Assembly: GCA_009781635.1 (NCBI GenBank)
Contig: WQXU01000002.1
Coordinates: 1 to 64,000 of the forward strand
DNA: 64,000 bases
Direction: 5' to 3'
From: Treponema sp.
GTDB taxonomy: Bacteria; Spirochaetota; Spirochaetia; Treponematales; Breznakiellaceae
The notes under the pieces were generated by a model. The model saw nothing but the letters and a program-made list of their open reading frames with translations. It ran no database searches and had not been told where the DNA came from. Below, piece after piece: positions 10,301 through 17,768 of the stretch. A program made the translations under genes and the position numbers. The stretch's first letter is position 1. Each line of letters opens with the position of its first letter.

Positions 10301-11527
10301 CGTGATAAACAGCCGCCTGATGTTATTGAGGCTTGCAGGCAGGAAGCTGCTAAACGGCAAATGACAGAGACAAAAAACGGAAATGCGGAGCATCCGCAGC
10401 TGGATGCATTGCTTCTGGAGTCATTTATAAGAGATGCGCAAAAAGCCGCAGATTTACTGGAATATTTAGCTAAGAACAGCGAAATTGAAAACAGGGAGAA
10501 TTTACAAAAATTTACGATTGTCGTTCATGGCATAAAAAGTTCACTTTGGAATATTGGTGAAAACGAGCTTGCAGAAACAGCAGGCAAACTGGAAATAAGC
10601 GGGCGGGAGTGCAACATTGATTTTATAAAATCAACTGCATCTGCATTTATAAGCAACTTGCGTATCCTGCTGGAAAGACTTGAGTCTAAAAGAGACGGAT
10701 ATGGTTCAGATGAGGATATTGAAGACTTGCAGAAAAAACTAAAGGATATTCAGGAAGCATGCGCTGATTATGACAGAAAAGGAGCTCTTGATATACTTTC
10801 AAAAATGATAAATTATTCGAAAGAAACAAAAGCAGTTTTAAATAATATTATGAGCTATGTTAATCACAGTGAATTTGAAGCAGCCGAAAATGCTGCAAGG
10901 GAATATGCCGATCTTCTGAATGTTCAAGCCGGGCAAAAAACATCAGGACGCCTGTTGAATAATGAAATTACAGGGCTGGATATAACAAAAGGCCTGGAAC
11001 GCTACAATAATGATGAAGAAACATATATTAAGGTTTTACGTTCATATACCGCCAGCGTCCGTTCATTGTTAAGTGAAATGGAAAGCGTAAACGAAAATAG
11101 TATTAGTAATTATAAAATAAAAGTTCATGGCATTAAGGGAACGAGCCTTGATATTTGCGCAGAGAATATCGGGAAAAGCGCTGCGGATCTTGAGAATGCG
11201 GCGAAAACCGGAGATTTGGATTTTATAAACAGCAATAATCCTGTTTTCCTTGAAGCCGCCTGGACATTAGTTTCCGGCATTGATGATATGTTAATACGTT
11301 TGGATGCAGAAAATCCAAAGCCCAAAAAGGATAAACCCGATAAGGGACAGCTTGAAAAATTGCTTGCGGCGTGCAGAAATTATGAGATGGATGAAGCGGA
11401 TGCGGCGATGTATGAGATACAAAAATATCAATATGAATCAGATGACGGGCTTGCAAACTGGCTGCAGGAAGCTATTGATAGAATGGATTTTGCGCAAATT
11501 GTAAAAAAACTTTCTAATTTGGAGTAG
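7367..11527 (+). CDS. BvgS-like hybrid kinase with two solute-binding domains and two HPt domains
   Basis: A 1386-residue sensor kinase. The N-terminus is a signal sequence ending SSSC (C26), which could be lipidated. Two periplasmic binding domains of the SBP_bac_3 type follow (about 35-285 and 297-530). A membrane helix lies at 541-562. HisKA carries H604, the ATPase domain has an N-box at 716-724, G1 DTGSGM and G2 GTGLGL, a receiver has D913 and K963, and two HPt domains have H1054 and H1254. From HisKA to the first HPt it is closely similar to the 3851-7267 protein, so the pair arose by duplication with exchange of the sensory half. A helical unit (1118-1185) follows the first HPt and a diverged copy closes the protein (1329-1386). 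A GGGGG ribosome site precedes the ATG. Confidence 0.9.
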   Translation: MDFLKKTAYFLLFIMLLPIIIFSSSCADTGRNQFSNIMVFTSLRDIPNITVDEIRAIETLQREYDSFVYGMPLNTEAFINENGEVSGFSAFVCKWLTELFGIRFRPVLFEWFDLLEGLESGEIAFSGELTSTEARRQIYHMTSAIAHRPVKAFRLADSRPVWEITESRLLRAGFIQGAATINAVTAEMEPGTFDVIEISDFNFVYDALKNGEIDAFYYSGAAEISFIEYTDVIAQDFYPLIYMPVSLSTRNSALEPVISIVEKVLKNGGMRYLTMLYNQAHHDYLKYKLNSQLTEEEHAYIRNNPVVLVGVDPGNYPGCFYDRREKEWRGIFLDILDAVSLLTGLTFKRVNDEHTEWPEIYQMLADEKISLVPELTQTADWADQFIWPETEQLIDYYALISHNDFPDIKINEVLYVSVGLARNTAYAAIFKKWFPDHVNTVEYESMEEAYGALQRGEVDMIMGNQNRLLYLTHYLELPVYKTNIVFDFATNTKFGFNKEEVILCSIIDKVLGSIDSKSISDYWMRRTYDYRSKVADARTPWIIGAGVLFTLVLVLLVILFVRSRLTGKELEKLVQKRTIELKKMETSALAASKSKSVFLANMSHEIRTPMNAILGVTEILVQNERLPEEIKEGLNKIYSSCDLLLSIINDILDFSKIEAGKIDIMPVKYELASLINDSIQLNMMRIDSKPIEFILKVQENIPAKLIGDELRIKQILNNLLSNAFKYTDKGKVILSVESGAAPEKDKIILILSVRDTGSGMTQEQLNKLFEEYSRFNIEKNITVEGTGLGLAISRRLTNIMDGKINVESELNTGSCFTIRLPQGLVDDEVMSNEVIANLQQFHMSYASNRKSGQIVRDPMPYGKVLIVDDVETNIYVAVGLMKLYRLQIDYTMSGQEAIDKIKQGNVYDVIFMDHMMPGMDGIEATRQLRNLGYNESIVALTANAVSGQADIFLQNGFDYFISKPIDIRQLNSILNKLVRDKQPPDVIEACRQEAAKRQMTETKNGNAEHPQLDALLLESFIRDAQKAADLLEYLAKNSEIENRENLQKFTIVVHGIKSSLWNIGENELAETAGKLEISGRECNIDFIKSTASAFISNLRILLERLESKRDGYGSDEDIEDLQKKLKDIQEACADYDRKGALDILSKMINYSKETKAVLNNIMSYVNHSEFEAAENAAREYADLLNVQAGQKTSGRLLNNEITGLDITKGLERYNNDEETYIKVLRSYTASVRSLLSEMESVNENSISNYKIKVHGIKGTSLDICAENIGKSAADLENAAKTGDLDFINSNNPVFLEAAWTLVSGIDDMLIRLDAENPKPKKDKPDKGQLEKLLAACRNYEMDEADAAMYEIQKYQYESDDGLANWLQEAIDRMDFAQIVKKLSNLE

Positions 11528-11529
11528 AT

Positions 11530-12387
11530 ATGGAAAGATCAGGTTATAGAAGCACAAGCGAGATTACCGGAACCCGTAAAAAGATAATTTATGTTGATGA
11601 TGTAAATTACAGTCTGATGACGGTAAAAACCAGACTCAGTGATCATTACGAAGTTTATCCTGCGGATTCTGTTCTTAAAATGTATGAATTTCTTGAAAAT
11701 ATCAAACCCGATTTAATATTATTGGATGTTAATATGCCGGATATCGACGGCTATGAGGCAATAAAAAGCCTGAAAGCCGATGAGCGTTATATTAACATAC
11801 CGGTTATTTTTCTGACGGGTAACAGTGACAGGGAAAGTGTTGTTAAGGGTCTTAGTCTTGGGGCTGTTGATTATGTAATTAAACCGTTTACAACCGTAAA
11901 GCTGGTCGAAAGCATCGAGAACCATCTGAATCCTCCAAAGCGTAAAGAATCTTCCGACGATGAAGGCAATGACGGTAAACCAAGCATTCTTGTCGTTGAT
12001 GATGTTTCCAGCATGTTACGAGCAATGCAGTATGCTTTACATGACAGATATAAGGTGTTTATACTGTCTAAATCTGAAGATGTACTGGACTTTCTGCGTA
12101 CAAAAAAAGTGGAATTAATTATGCTGGATTATTTAATGCCTGTGTTAAGCGGATTCGATCTAATTCCCCTGATACGGGCATTGCCGGATCAAAAGGATGT
12201 TCCTATCATTATTATTACAACCGAAGGAACATCAGATCATGTCAGCGAAGCTATTTCGCTTGGAGCTTCCGATTTTATTGTAAAGCCTTTTAAACCTAAG
12301 GAACTGAATGATAAAGTTGCGAAGCATATAAGAATAGCAAAAGAACTAAAATTGATAAAGGATGATTTAAGGAATTTATATGACTGA
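11530..12387 (+). CDS. double receiver response regulator (REC-REC)
   Basis: A 285-residue protein made of two receiver domains and no output domain. The first (about 17-135) has D66 and K118; the second (about 152-270) has D200 and K252. Both have the acidic pair (YVDD and VVDD). It starts two bases after the stop of the large kinase and its end overlaps the next receiver gene, so the genes are co-transcribed and probably translationally coupled. It probably passes or stores phosphoryl groups in the relay, for example between HPt domains and the output regulators. Confidence 0.88.
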   Translation: MERSGYRSTSEITGTRKKIIYVDDVNYSLMTVKTRLSDHYEVYPADSVLKMYEFLENIKPDLILLDVNMPDIDGYEAIKSLKADERYINIPVIFLTGNSDRESVVKGLSLGAVDYVIKPFTTVKLVESIENHLNPPKRKESSDDEGNDGKPSILVVDDVSSMLRAMQYALHDRYKVFILSKSEDVLDFLRTKKVELIMLDYLMPVLSGFDLIPLIRALPDQKDVPIIIITTEGTSDHVSEAISLGASDFIVKPFKPKELNDKVAKHIRIAKELKLIKDDLRNLYD

Positions 12388-12751
12388 GAAAATAGAAAAA
12401 TTGATATTTATTGTAGATGATAATGACGCTAATCTGACGATGGCCGCTTCCATTCTGGAAAAAGACTATAAGGTGCTGACCATGCCGTCCGCTCAGAAAA
12501 TGTTTTTTCTTTTGGAAAAAAAACATCCGGATTTAATCATTTTGGATATTGAAATGCCGGAAATGAACGGCCTTGAAGCGATTGTCAAGGTGAAAGAAAA
12601 CGAAAAATGGAAGGATATTCCGGTTCTTTTTCTTACAGGATGGAGTGATGAAAAGTTATTGGCAAAGGCCGCTGAAGCGGGAGCCTTAGATGTAATAAAT
12701 AAACCCATCGTGGCGCCTGCCTTGCTGGAAAATGTCAGCAAATATATTTAA
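12380..12751 (+). CDS. single-domain receiver (CheY-like)
   Basis: A 123-residue stand-alone receiver with the VDDND acidic group, phospho-acceptor D56 and K108. The ATG overlaps the end of the REC-REC gene by eight bases. It resembles the receiver of the HD-GYP protein at 1401 more than it does the chemotaxis CheY at 58081. A role as shuttle or phosphate sink in the local relay is likely but inferred. Confidence 0.85.
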   Translation: MTEKIEKLIFIVDDNDANLTMAASILEKDYKVLTMPSAQKMFFLLEKKHPDLIILDIEMPEMNGLEAIVKVKENEKWKDIPVLFLTGWSDEKLLAKAAEAGALDVINKPIVAPALLENVSKYI

Positions 12752-12768
12752 GGACAGCAGTGAAAATT

Positions 12769-13686
12769 ATGAGTGAAGAAAAAATGAACTCGGTACTTAT
12801 TGTTGATGATCAGGAAACAACAATAACATTACTTAAGGATATTTTAAATAAGGAATATACAGTTTACACGGCGGAAAACGGAGCAGATGCCATTAATGAA
12901 GCCGAAAGACTGCTTCCGGATATCATTCTGCTTGATATACTCATGATTGACATGGACGGATATACCGTGCTTGCCGAATTGAAAAAATCCAGCAAGACAA
13001 AAGCCATACCAATTATTTTTATCTCATCGCTTTCCGGTGATGTAAACGAAGCAAGAGGATTGTCTTTGGGAGCGGTAGATTATATTACAAAACCGTTTTC
13101 TCCCGGGATTGTGAAATTAAGAGTCCGGAATCAGATAATGCTCCTGGAACAATTTCGTACAATAGAAAGACTTGGTATGATAGATCAGCTGACAGATATA
13201 CCCAACAGGCGGAGTTTTGAAAGACATATTAATTCCGAGTGGGGCAGGGCCTTACGTGATAATACGGCAATCAGCATTCTGCTTGTGGATTTGGATCTGT
13301 TTAGAAAATATAACGATGCATTCGGGCACGAGCAGGGCGATGCTGCCCTGGTTTCAATCGCAAAATTGTTTTCAAAAGTGTTAAGGCGCCCTGCAGATTA
13401 TGTCGCCCGCTGGGACGGCGGAGTGTTTGTTGTACTTTTGCCCAACACGGACTTAAACGGAGCGCTTGAAATGGCGGAGAAAATACGCAGTAAGATTGAG
13501 GATATGGAAATTCCGTGTTCGCATTCACATATACCTGCAGGTAAAGTGACGGTAAGCATTGGCGTAAATACGCGGGAACCGGGGCAGGGCGGGACAGTAA
13601 ATGAGTTTATTTCCAGGGCGGATGCCGCTCTTTACGAGGCCAAGGATAGAGGACGAAACAGAATTTTTTATTACGGAGAGAAATAA
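12769..13686 (+). CDS. REC-GGDEF protein with degenerate active site (DGGVF)
   Basis: A 305-residue paralogue of the cyclase at 450-1364. I use the ATG at 12769, which aligns with that paralogue, rather than the GTG at 12760. The receiver keeps D56 and K108. In the GGDEF domain the signature is replaced by DGGVF (216-220), losing the catalytic acidic residue of the GGEEF turn, while the I-site RPAD (207-210) keeps its normal spacing and the DLDLF and FGHEQGD motifs remain. It is therefore probably not a cyclase but may bind c-di-GMP through the I-site as a receptor or regulate its partner. It is the last gene of the cluster. Confidence 0.85.
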   Translation: MSEEKMNSVLIVDDQETTITLLKDILNKEYTVYTAENGADAINEAERLLPDIILLDILMIDMDGYTVLAELKKSSKTKAIPIIFISSLSGDVNEARGLSLGAVDYITKPFSPGIVKLRVRNQIMLLEQFRTIERLGMIDQLTDIPNRRSFERHINSEWGRALRDNTAISILLVDLDLFRKYNDAFGHEQGDAALVSIAKLFSKVLRRPADYVARWDGGVFVVLLPNTDLNGALEMAEKIRSKIEDMEIPCSHSHIPAGKVTVSIGVNTREPGQGGTVNEFISRADAALYEAKDRGRNRIFYYGEK

Positions 13687-13783
13687 TAAAAATCCTTTCT
13701 ATAAGACAAACCTATAAATAATGTAAAAATGTCTATATACTAATAATATAAAACATATTACAATTTTAACATAGGGGATTGGC

Positions 13784-14992
13784 ATGTTTATATTATTTTG
13801 CAGAGTATTCCAGTTTATTTTTAATTTTGGCGCCAGAATTCTTCCCTGGAGAAAGGCAATTCCTGTTGAAGGACCGGGCAGCATCAGTTTAATTCCCGAA
13901 CTGCTGCATAAACAAAAGGTAAATAAGCCGCTTCTTGTAACAGATAACGGGCTTGTAAAAGCAGGAATTGTACAGCGGATAATCGATGTGCTTGTAAAAG
14001 CGCAATTTGCATATGCGGTGTTCACCGATGTTGAGCCGAATCCTTCAGTCAGCACGGTTAACAAGATTCAAAAATTCTATCTTGATCAGGGCTGTGACGG
14101 CATTATTGCGCTGGGCGGCGGCTCTTCCATGGATGCGGCCAAGGGCGCGGCAGCCCGCGTGGCAAGGCCGAAAAAAAGCGTAAACCAGCTTGGCGGTCTT
14201 TTAAGGGTCTTAAGAAAAATGCCGCCCTTTATTGCAATTCCCACCACCGCAGGAACAGGCAGCGAAACAACAATTGCCGCTTTAATCACAGATACGGATA
14301 CAAATCATAAATATGCCATTATGGATTTATGCCTGATTCCCCGTTATGCGATACTTGATTCGGAACTGACTTTGGGATTGCCTCCTTCCATAACCGGCGC
14401 AACCGGTATGGATGCTCTTACCCATGCAGTGGAAGCATATCTGTGCTGGACTTACAATACGCGCGAAAGCATAAATTTTGCGCTTGATGCCGTAAAAATT
14501 ATTTTTGCCAACCTTGAAAAAGTATTCAATAACGGAAGCGATGTTCATGCGCGTCAGGCGATGCTGCTGGCTTCATACAAGGCAGGATTCGCATTTACGC
14601 GCGCAGGAGTCGGCAACATCCATGCAATCGCCCATACCATGGGAGGCTTGTACAATACGCCTCATGGTTTGGCAAACGCAGTCATACTGCCGAAGGTGCT
14701 GGAGGATTACGGTAAAAAAGTTCATCGTAAACTTGCACGGTTGGCAGAAGCCGCAGGACTTGCAGACAAGGCGGATAAAAAGCCGCATGCAGAAAAAGCG
14801 CGCATCTTTATAGATGCCATATATGCAATGAATGAACGCATGGGAATCCCAAAAGGGTTTGACTGCATAAAGAATGAAGATATTCCCAAAATGATCAAAT
14901 GGGCGTCGAAGGAGAGTAATCCTCTTTATCCGGTACCGGTTATATATAGAAAGAAACAATTTGGCGTAATGATAGAGAGCCTCAGGCTGTAA
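13784..14992 (+). CDS. iron-containing alcohol dehydrogenase
   Basis: A 402-residue member of the group III (iron-activated) alcohol dehydrogenases, which interconvert aldehydes and alcohols with NAD(P)H. The nucleotide loop GGGSSMDAAK is at 111-120, PTTAGTGSE at 153-161, and the predicted metal ligands are D210, H214, H280 and H294 (GMDALTHAVEAY and the NIHAIAHTMGG...TPHG region). An AGGGG site precedes the ATG. The first 20 residues are hydrophobic, which is unusual, but the rest looks cytoplasmic. It opens the run of genes leading to AOR, which suggests reduction of the aldehyde made by AOR to an alcohol such as ethanol; the substrate is inferred. Confidence 0.9.
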   Translation: MFILFCRVFQFIFNFGARILPWRKAIPVEGPGSISLIPELLHKQKVNKPLLVTDNGLVKAGIVQRIIDVLVKAQFAYAVFTDVEPNPSVSTVNKIQKFYLDQGCDGIIALGGGSSMDAAKGAAARVARPKKSVNQLGGLLRVLRKMPPFIAIPTTAGTGSETTIAALITDTDTNHKYAIMDLCLIPRYAILDSELTLGLPPSITGATGMDALTHAVEAYLCWTYNTRESINFALDAVKIIFANLEKVFNNGSDVHARQAMLLASYKAGFAFTRAGVGNIHAIAHTMGGLYNTPHGLANAVILPKVLEDYGKKVHRKLARLAEAAGLADKADKKPHAEKARIFIDAIYAMNERMGIPKGFDCIKNEDIPKMIKWASKESNPLYPVPVIYRKKQFGVMIESLRL

Positions 14993-15002
14993 GGAGTGTC
15001 AT

Positions 15003-15422
15003 ATGTCATTCAGTATAAGCGAAGCATGCACCGGCTGTACCGCCTGCGCAAAGCTTTGTCCTGTCTTTGCTATTAACGGAGAGAAGGATACGCGGCATTA
15101 TATAAATGAAAAGCGCTGCGTTGAATGCGGCGTATGCGGAAGGGTTTGCCCTAAAAATGCAATTGCAGACAGCGCGGGAAAATTCTGTGTTACTGTGAAA
15201 CGTACTCAATGGCCAAAGCCTTTTATAAATACTGCGCTGTGCAGCGCATGTTCAATCTGTGTTTACGATTGTACTCCGCGCGCGCTTGGAATATCCCTGC
15301 CGCAGTTTAAAGGAGACATTAATGTATTTGCGGAGCTTGTACATCCGCAAAAATGCATCGGCTGCGGCATATGTCAGTCTCATTGCCCTATTGGAGCAGT
15401 CAATATGGAGGCAGTATCATGA
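15003..15422 (+). CDS. ferredoxin-type protein with four 4Fe-4S motifs
   Basis: A 139-residue protein with four CxxCxxCxxxC groups: CTGCTACAKLCP from residue 9, CVECGVCGRVCP near 39, CSACSICVYDCT near 79 and CIGCGICQSHCP near 116. It could hold four [4Fe-4S] clusters and act as a cytoplasmic electron wire. Its stop codon overlaps the AOR start (ATGA), implying a 1:1 partner of that enzyme, as with YdhY-like partners of AOR homologues. Confidence 0.9.
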   Translation: MSFSISEACTGCTACAKLCPVFAINGEKDTRHYINEKRCVECGVCGRVCPKNAIADSAGKFCVTVKRTQWPKPFINTALCSACSICVYDCTPRALGISLPQFKGDINVFAELVHPQKCIGCGICQSHCPIGAVNMEAVS

Positions 15423-17353
15423 AACGTAAGATGAAAATGAAACTGCCCGTTTACGCAAAGATCAATCTTGATACCGGTGTTACAGAAAGCTTTACTGTCA
15501 GCGAAGAATATTTTCGCAAGTACGTGGGCGGGAAAGCTCTTGCGGCGCGGCTGCTTTTGGATTTGATGCCGAAGGGAACAGATTCACTTGATCCTGCCGC
15601 TGTTTTAATAATCAACACCGGTCCGTTAACGGGAACAGGCGCTCCGTCTTCCAGCCGTTTTAATATGACTTTTAAAAATGTTTTAACCGGGGGGATCGCT
15701 TCGTCAAATTGCGGCGGTTCGTTTGGTTTTATGATGAAGCGCGCAGGCTTTGACGGCCTTGTAATTTCAGGACGCGCCGCCAAACCTTCCAGGATTGAAA
15801 TTATCGACGGCTCTGTATCAATACATGAGGCGGATGATCTTTGGGGACTTTATGCTGAAGAGGCGCAGAAGAAATTACCCGTACATTACGGCAAGCTTGT
15901 AATAGGGCCTGCAGGAGAAAATCTTGTCAGATACGCCTGCGCCATGAGCGGTGAGCGCGTTGCAGGCCGCTGCGGAAGCGGCGCAGTAATGGGATCAAAA
16001 AATATAAAAGCCCTCATCGCTTACGGAACAAAGATGCCGGAAACTGCAAACCGCAGGAAACTGGATCGTTTTATTAAAAAGTGGATTCGTTTTATCAAAG
16101 GTCACCCCATGACAGGAGACGCATTGCCGCACTTCGGAACTACGGGGCTTGTTAACAAAGCAAATGCAACAGGCGCGCTGCCCAGCCGCAATTTTCGTTA
16201 TGGTTATGATCCCGATGCGGATCTTGTAAGCGGCGAAACACTGGCGGAAAAAGAACTTGTTAAAAATTCCGGCTGTATAAGCTGCCCAATCCGGTGCGAA
16301 AGGCGGGTAAAGAAATCTGGTAAAGAAAAAAGTGATGAAAAGGAAATAAAGGGGCCTGAGTATGAGACCACAGGTTTTTTCGGCCCAAACATCGGCGCGA
16401 AAGATATACGAAAAATAATAGATTTAAATTATACCTGTGACTTGCTTGGGATGGATACAATCTCCGCCGCTTCTTCCATTGCCTTTGCAATGGAGTTAAA
16501 GGAAAACGGCATTATGGATTTCGGCGTTGAATTCGGCAGGATCGATAATCTGGAAGAAACGCTTCGTAAAATCGCCTGCCGCGAAGGAATATATTCGGAT
16601 ATTGCAAACGGCAGTAAATGGATGAGCGAGAAATACGGCGGCAGGGAATATGCCATGCATTCAAAGGGTCTTGAAATGGCTTCCTATGAACCGCGGCGTT
16701 CTGTCGGCATGGGTCTTGGCTACGCAACAAGTAACCGCGGCGGCTGCCATCTTAACGGAGGCTATCTTGCGCTGCTGGAATCGATTGGAGTTCTTTCCAC
16801 CGATGCGCAGAGTCCAAACAAAGCGGAGCTGACTGTGTTTATGCAGGATGGCATGGAAGCGGTTTCCGCATCGGGCTTTTGCCTTTTCAGCGCGCAGACT
16901 TTTGTTCCGGCTATTTTCTTTAACCTTGGGCCGAATCATATCATTACCCGTATAACAGGAAAGATAGCGACTCACTCAGGTGCCGCCGTGCGTTTGCTGC
17001 TGGGAATAAAACCCCTATTGCGCTTTAATTCATTTTTTCTTTTTCCGCATGCCGAAGCCTTGCGCCTTGCTACGGGTTTTTCCATGTTCAGCGGTGATTT
17101 TCTCCTCTTGGGAGAAAGATGCTTTAATCTTGAGCGGCTCTTTAATCTTCGCGAAGGATTGACAGCAGCGGATGATTCCCTGCCCGATCGTCTGACAAAG
17201 ACGCCTCAGCCTTCAAGAACTTCCGGCGAAGCGAATCCAGATCATATAGTGCCGCTGGAAAAAATGCTCAAAAAATATTACAAGGTGCGCGGCTGGGACC
17301 CGCAGGGAGTTCCGCTGAAACGTACATTGAAAAGATTAAAGATAGAAAATTAA
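15419..17353 (+). CDS. aldehyde:ferredoxin oxidoreductase family protein (tungsten/molybdenum pterin enzyme)
   Basis: A 644-residue AOR family enzyme, expected to oxidise aldehydes to acids, or run in reverse, at a bis-pterin W or Mo centre with one [4Fe-4S] cluster. I use the ATG at 15419, which has GGAGG upstream and overlaps the ferredoxin stop; a longer frame from 15353 lies inside the ferredoxin gene. The pterin-binding N-domain has NTGPLTGTGAPSSSR (66-80) and GRCGSGAVMGSKN. The cluster ligands are C286, C289, C293 and probably C488. The neighbouring tungstate transporter and cofactor genes favour tungsten. The natural substrate is unknown. Confidence 0.92.
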   Translation: MKRKMKMKLPVYAKINLDTGVTESFTVSEEYFRKYVGGKALAARLLLDLMPKGTDSLDPAAVLIINTGPLTGTGAPSSSRFNMTFKNVLTGGIASSNCGGSFGFMMKRAGFDGLVISGRAAKPSRIEIIDGSVSIHEADDLWGLYAEEAQKKLPVHYGKLVIGPAGENLVRYACAMSGERVAGRCGSGAVMGSKNIKALIAYGTKMPETANRRKLDRFIKKWIRFIKGHPMTGDALPHFGTTGLVNKANATGALPSRNFRYGYDPDADLVSGETLAEKELVKNSGCISCPIRCERRVKKSGKEKSDEKEIKGPEYETTGFFGPNIGAKDIRKIIDLNYTCDLLGMDTISAASSIAFAMELKENGIMDFGVEFGRIDNLEETLRKIACREGIYSDIANGSKWMSEKYGGREYAMHSKGLEMASYEPRRSVGMGLGYATSNRGGCHLNGGYLALLESIGVLSTDAQSPNKAELTVFMQDGMEAVSASGFCLFSAQTFVPAIFFNLGPNHIITRITGKIATHSGAAVRLLLGIKPLLRFNSFFLFPHAEALRLATGFSMFSGDFLLLGERCFNLERLFNLREGLTAADDSLPDRLTKTPQPSRTSGEANPDHIVPLEKMLKKYYKVRGWDPQGVPLKRTLKRLKIEN

Positions 17354-17366
17354 CGCGCAGGAAAAT

Positions 17367-17618
17367 ATGAAAGTTCAAATAAGGTACCGCGCGCAATTAT
17401 CAGCGCTTGTAAAAATGGAAAACGAATCAATAACTGCGGCAGATGTAAAAGATGTGCTGCGCCATATCAAAAGGCAGTTCAGCGCAAAAGCGTACAAGCT
17501 TGCAAAAAAAATGCTGATAGTCGTTAACGGACAAAGTATACTTATGCTTAAACATTTTAATACTGTTTTAAAAGACGGCGATGAAGTTTCATTTTTACCT
17601 ATTTGCGGCGGCGGATAA
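17367..17618 (+). CDS. MoaD/ThiS-like sulfur carrier protein
   Basis: An 83-residue ubiquitin-fold protein ending in CGGG, the di-glycine tail of MoaD/ThiS carriers that deliver sulfur as a thiocarboxylate. It starts 13 bases after AOR and precedes the cofactor genes, so it is most likely the small subunit of molybdopterin synthase or an AOR-specific MoaD. No MoaE (large subunit) or MoeB (activating enzyme) gene is visible in the window. Confidence 0.85.
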   Translation: MKVQIRYRAQLSALVKMENESITAADVKDVLRHIKRQFSAKAYKLAKKMLIVVNGQSILMLKHFNTVLKDGDEVSFLPICGGG

Positions 17619-17670
17619 ATTGCAGGCCGGATGACACTCATCACTTTTAATGTTATCATTTTTTATAACT

Positions 17671-17762
17671 CCGATTCCTTCGTGCTAAGGCCTCTGCGGC
17701 TATGCCGAACGGAACGATAGAGTGCAGGCGGAAACGGCTGTGCTTACCATTGTGTGAAGGAG
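17671..17762 (+). promoter_or_regulatory. Moco/Tuco-type riboswitch controlling tupA
   Basis: The gap before tupA has hallmarks I associate with the Moco RNA motif: GTGCTAAGGCCTCTGCGG at 17682-17699 and GGCGGAAACGGCTGTGC at 17727-17743. A closing stem pairs 17676-17685 with 17752-17761 (ten pairs, three of them G-U wobbles). Its 3' arm contains most of the tupA Shine-Dalgarno AAGGAG (17757-17762), so the folded state would block translation. A short hairpin CGGC-TAT-GCCG lies at 17697-17707. Genes downstream import tungstate and build the cofactor, as expected for a feedback switch. I could not score it against the family model; whether it is the Moco or the shorter Tuco variant is undecided. 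Confidence 0.7.
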
Positions 17763-17768
17763 AAAATT

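Noticed and set aside
13687-13783. Riboswitch before the alcohol dehydrogenase gene
   Set aside because: The stretch is AT-rich with no conserved Moco-like segments or stable stem.
15353-15418. Earlier start for the AOR gene
   Set aside because: It would lie deep inside the ferredoxin gene with no ribosome site. The ATG at 15419 has GGAGG and matches the family N-terminus.
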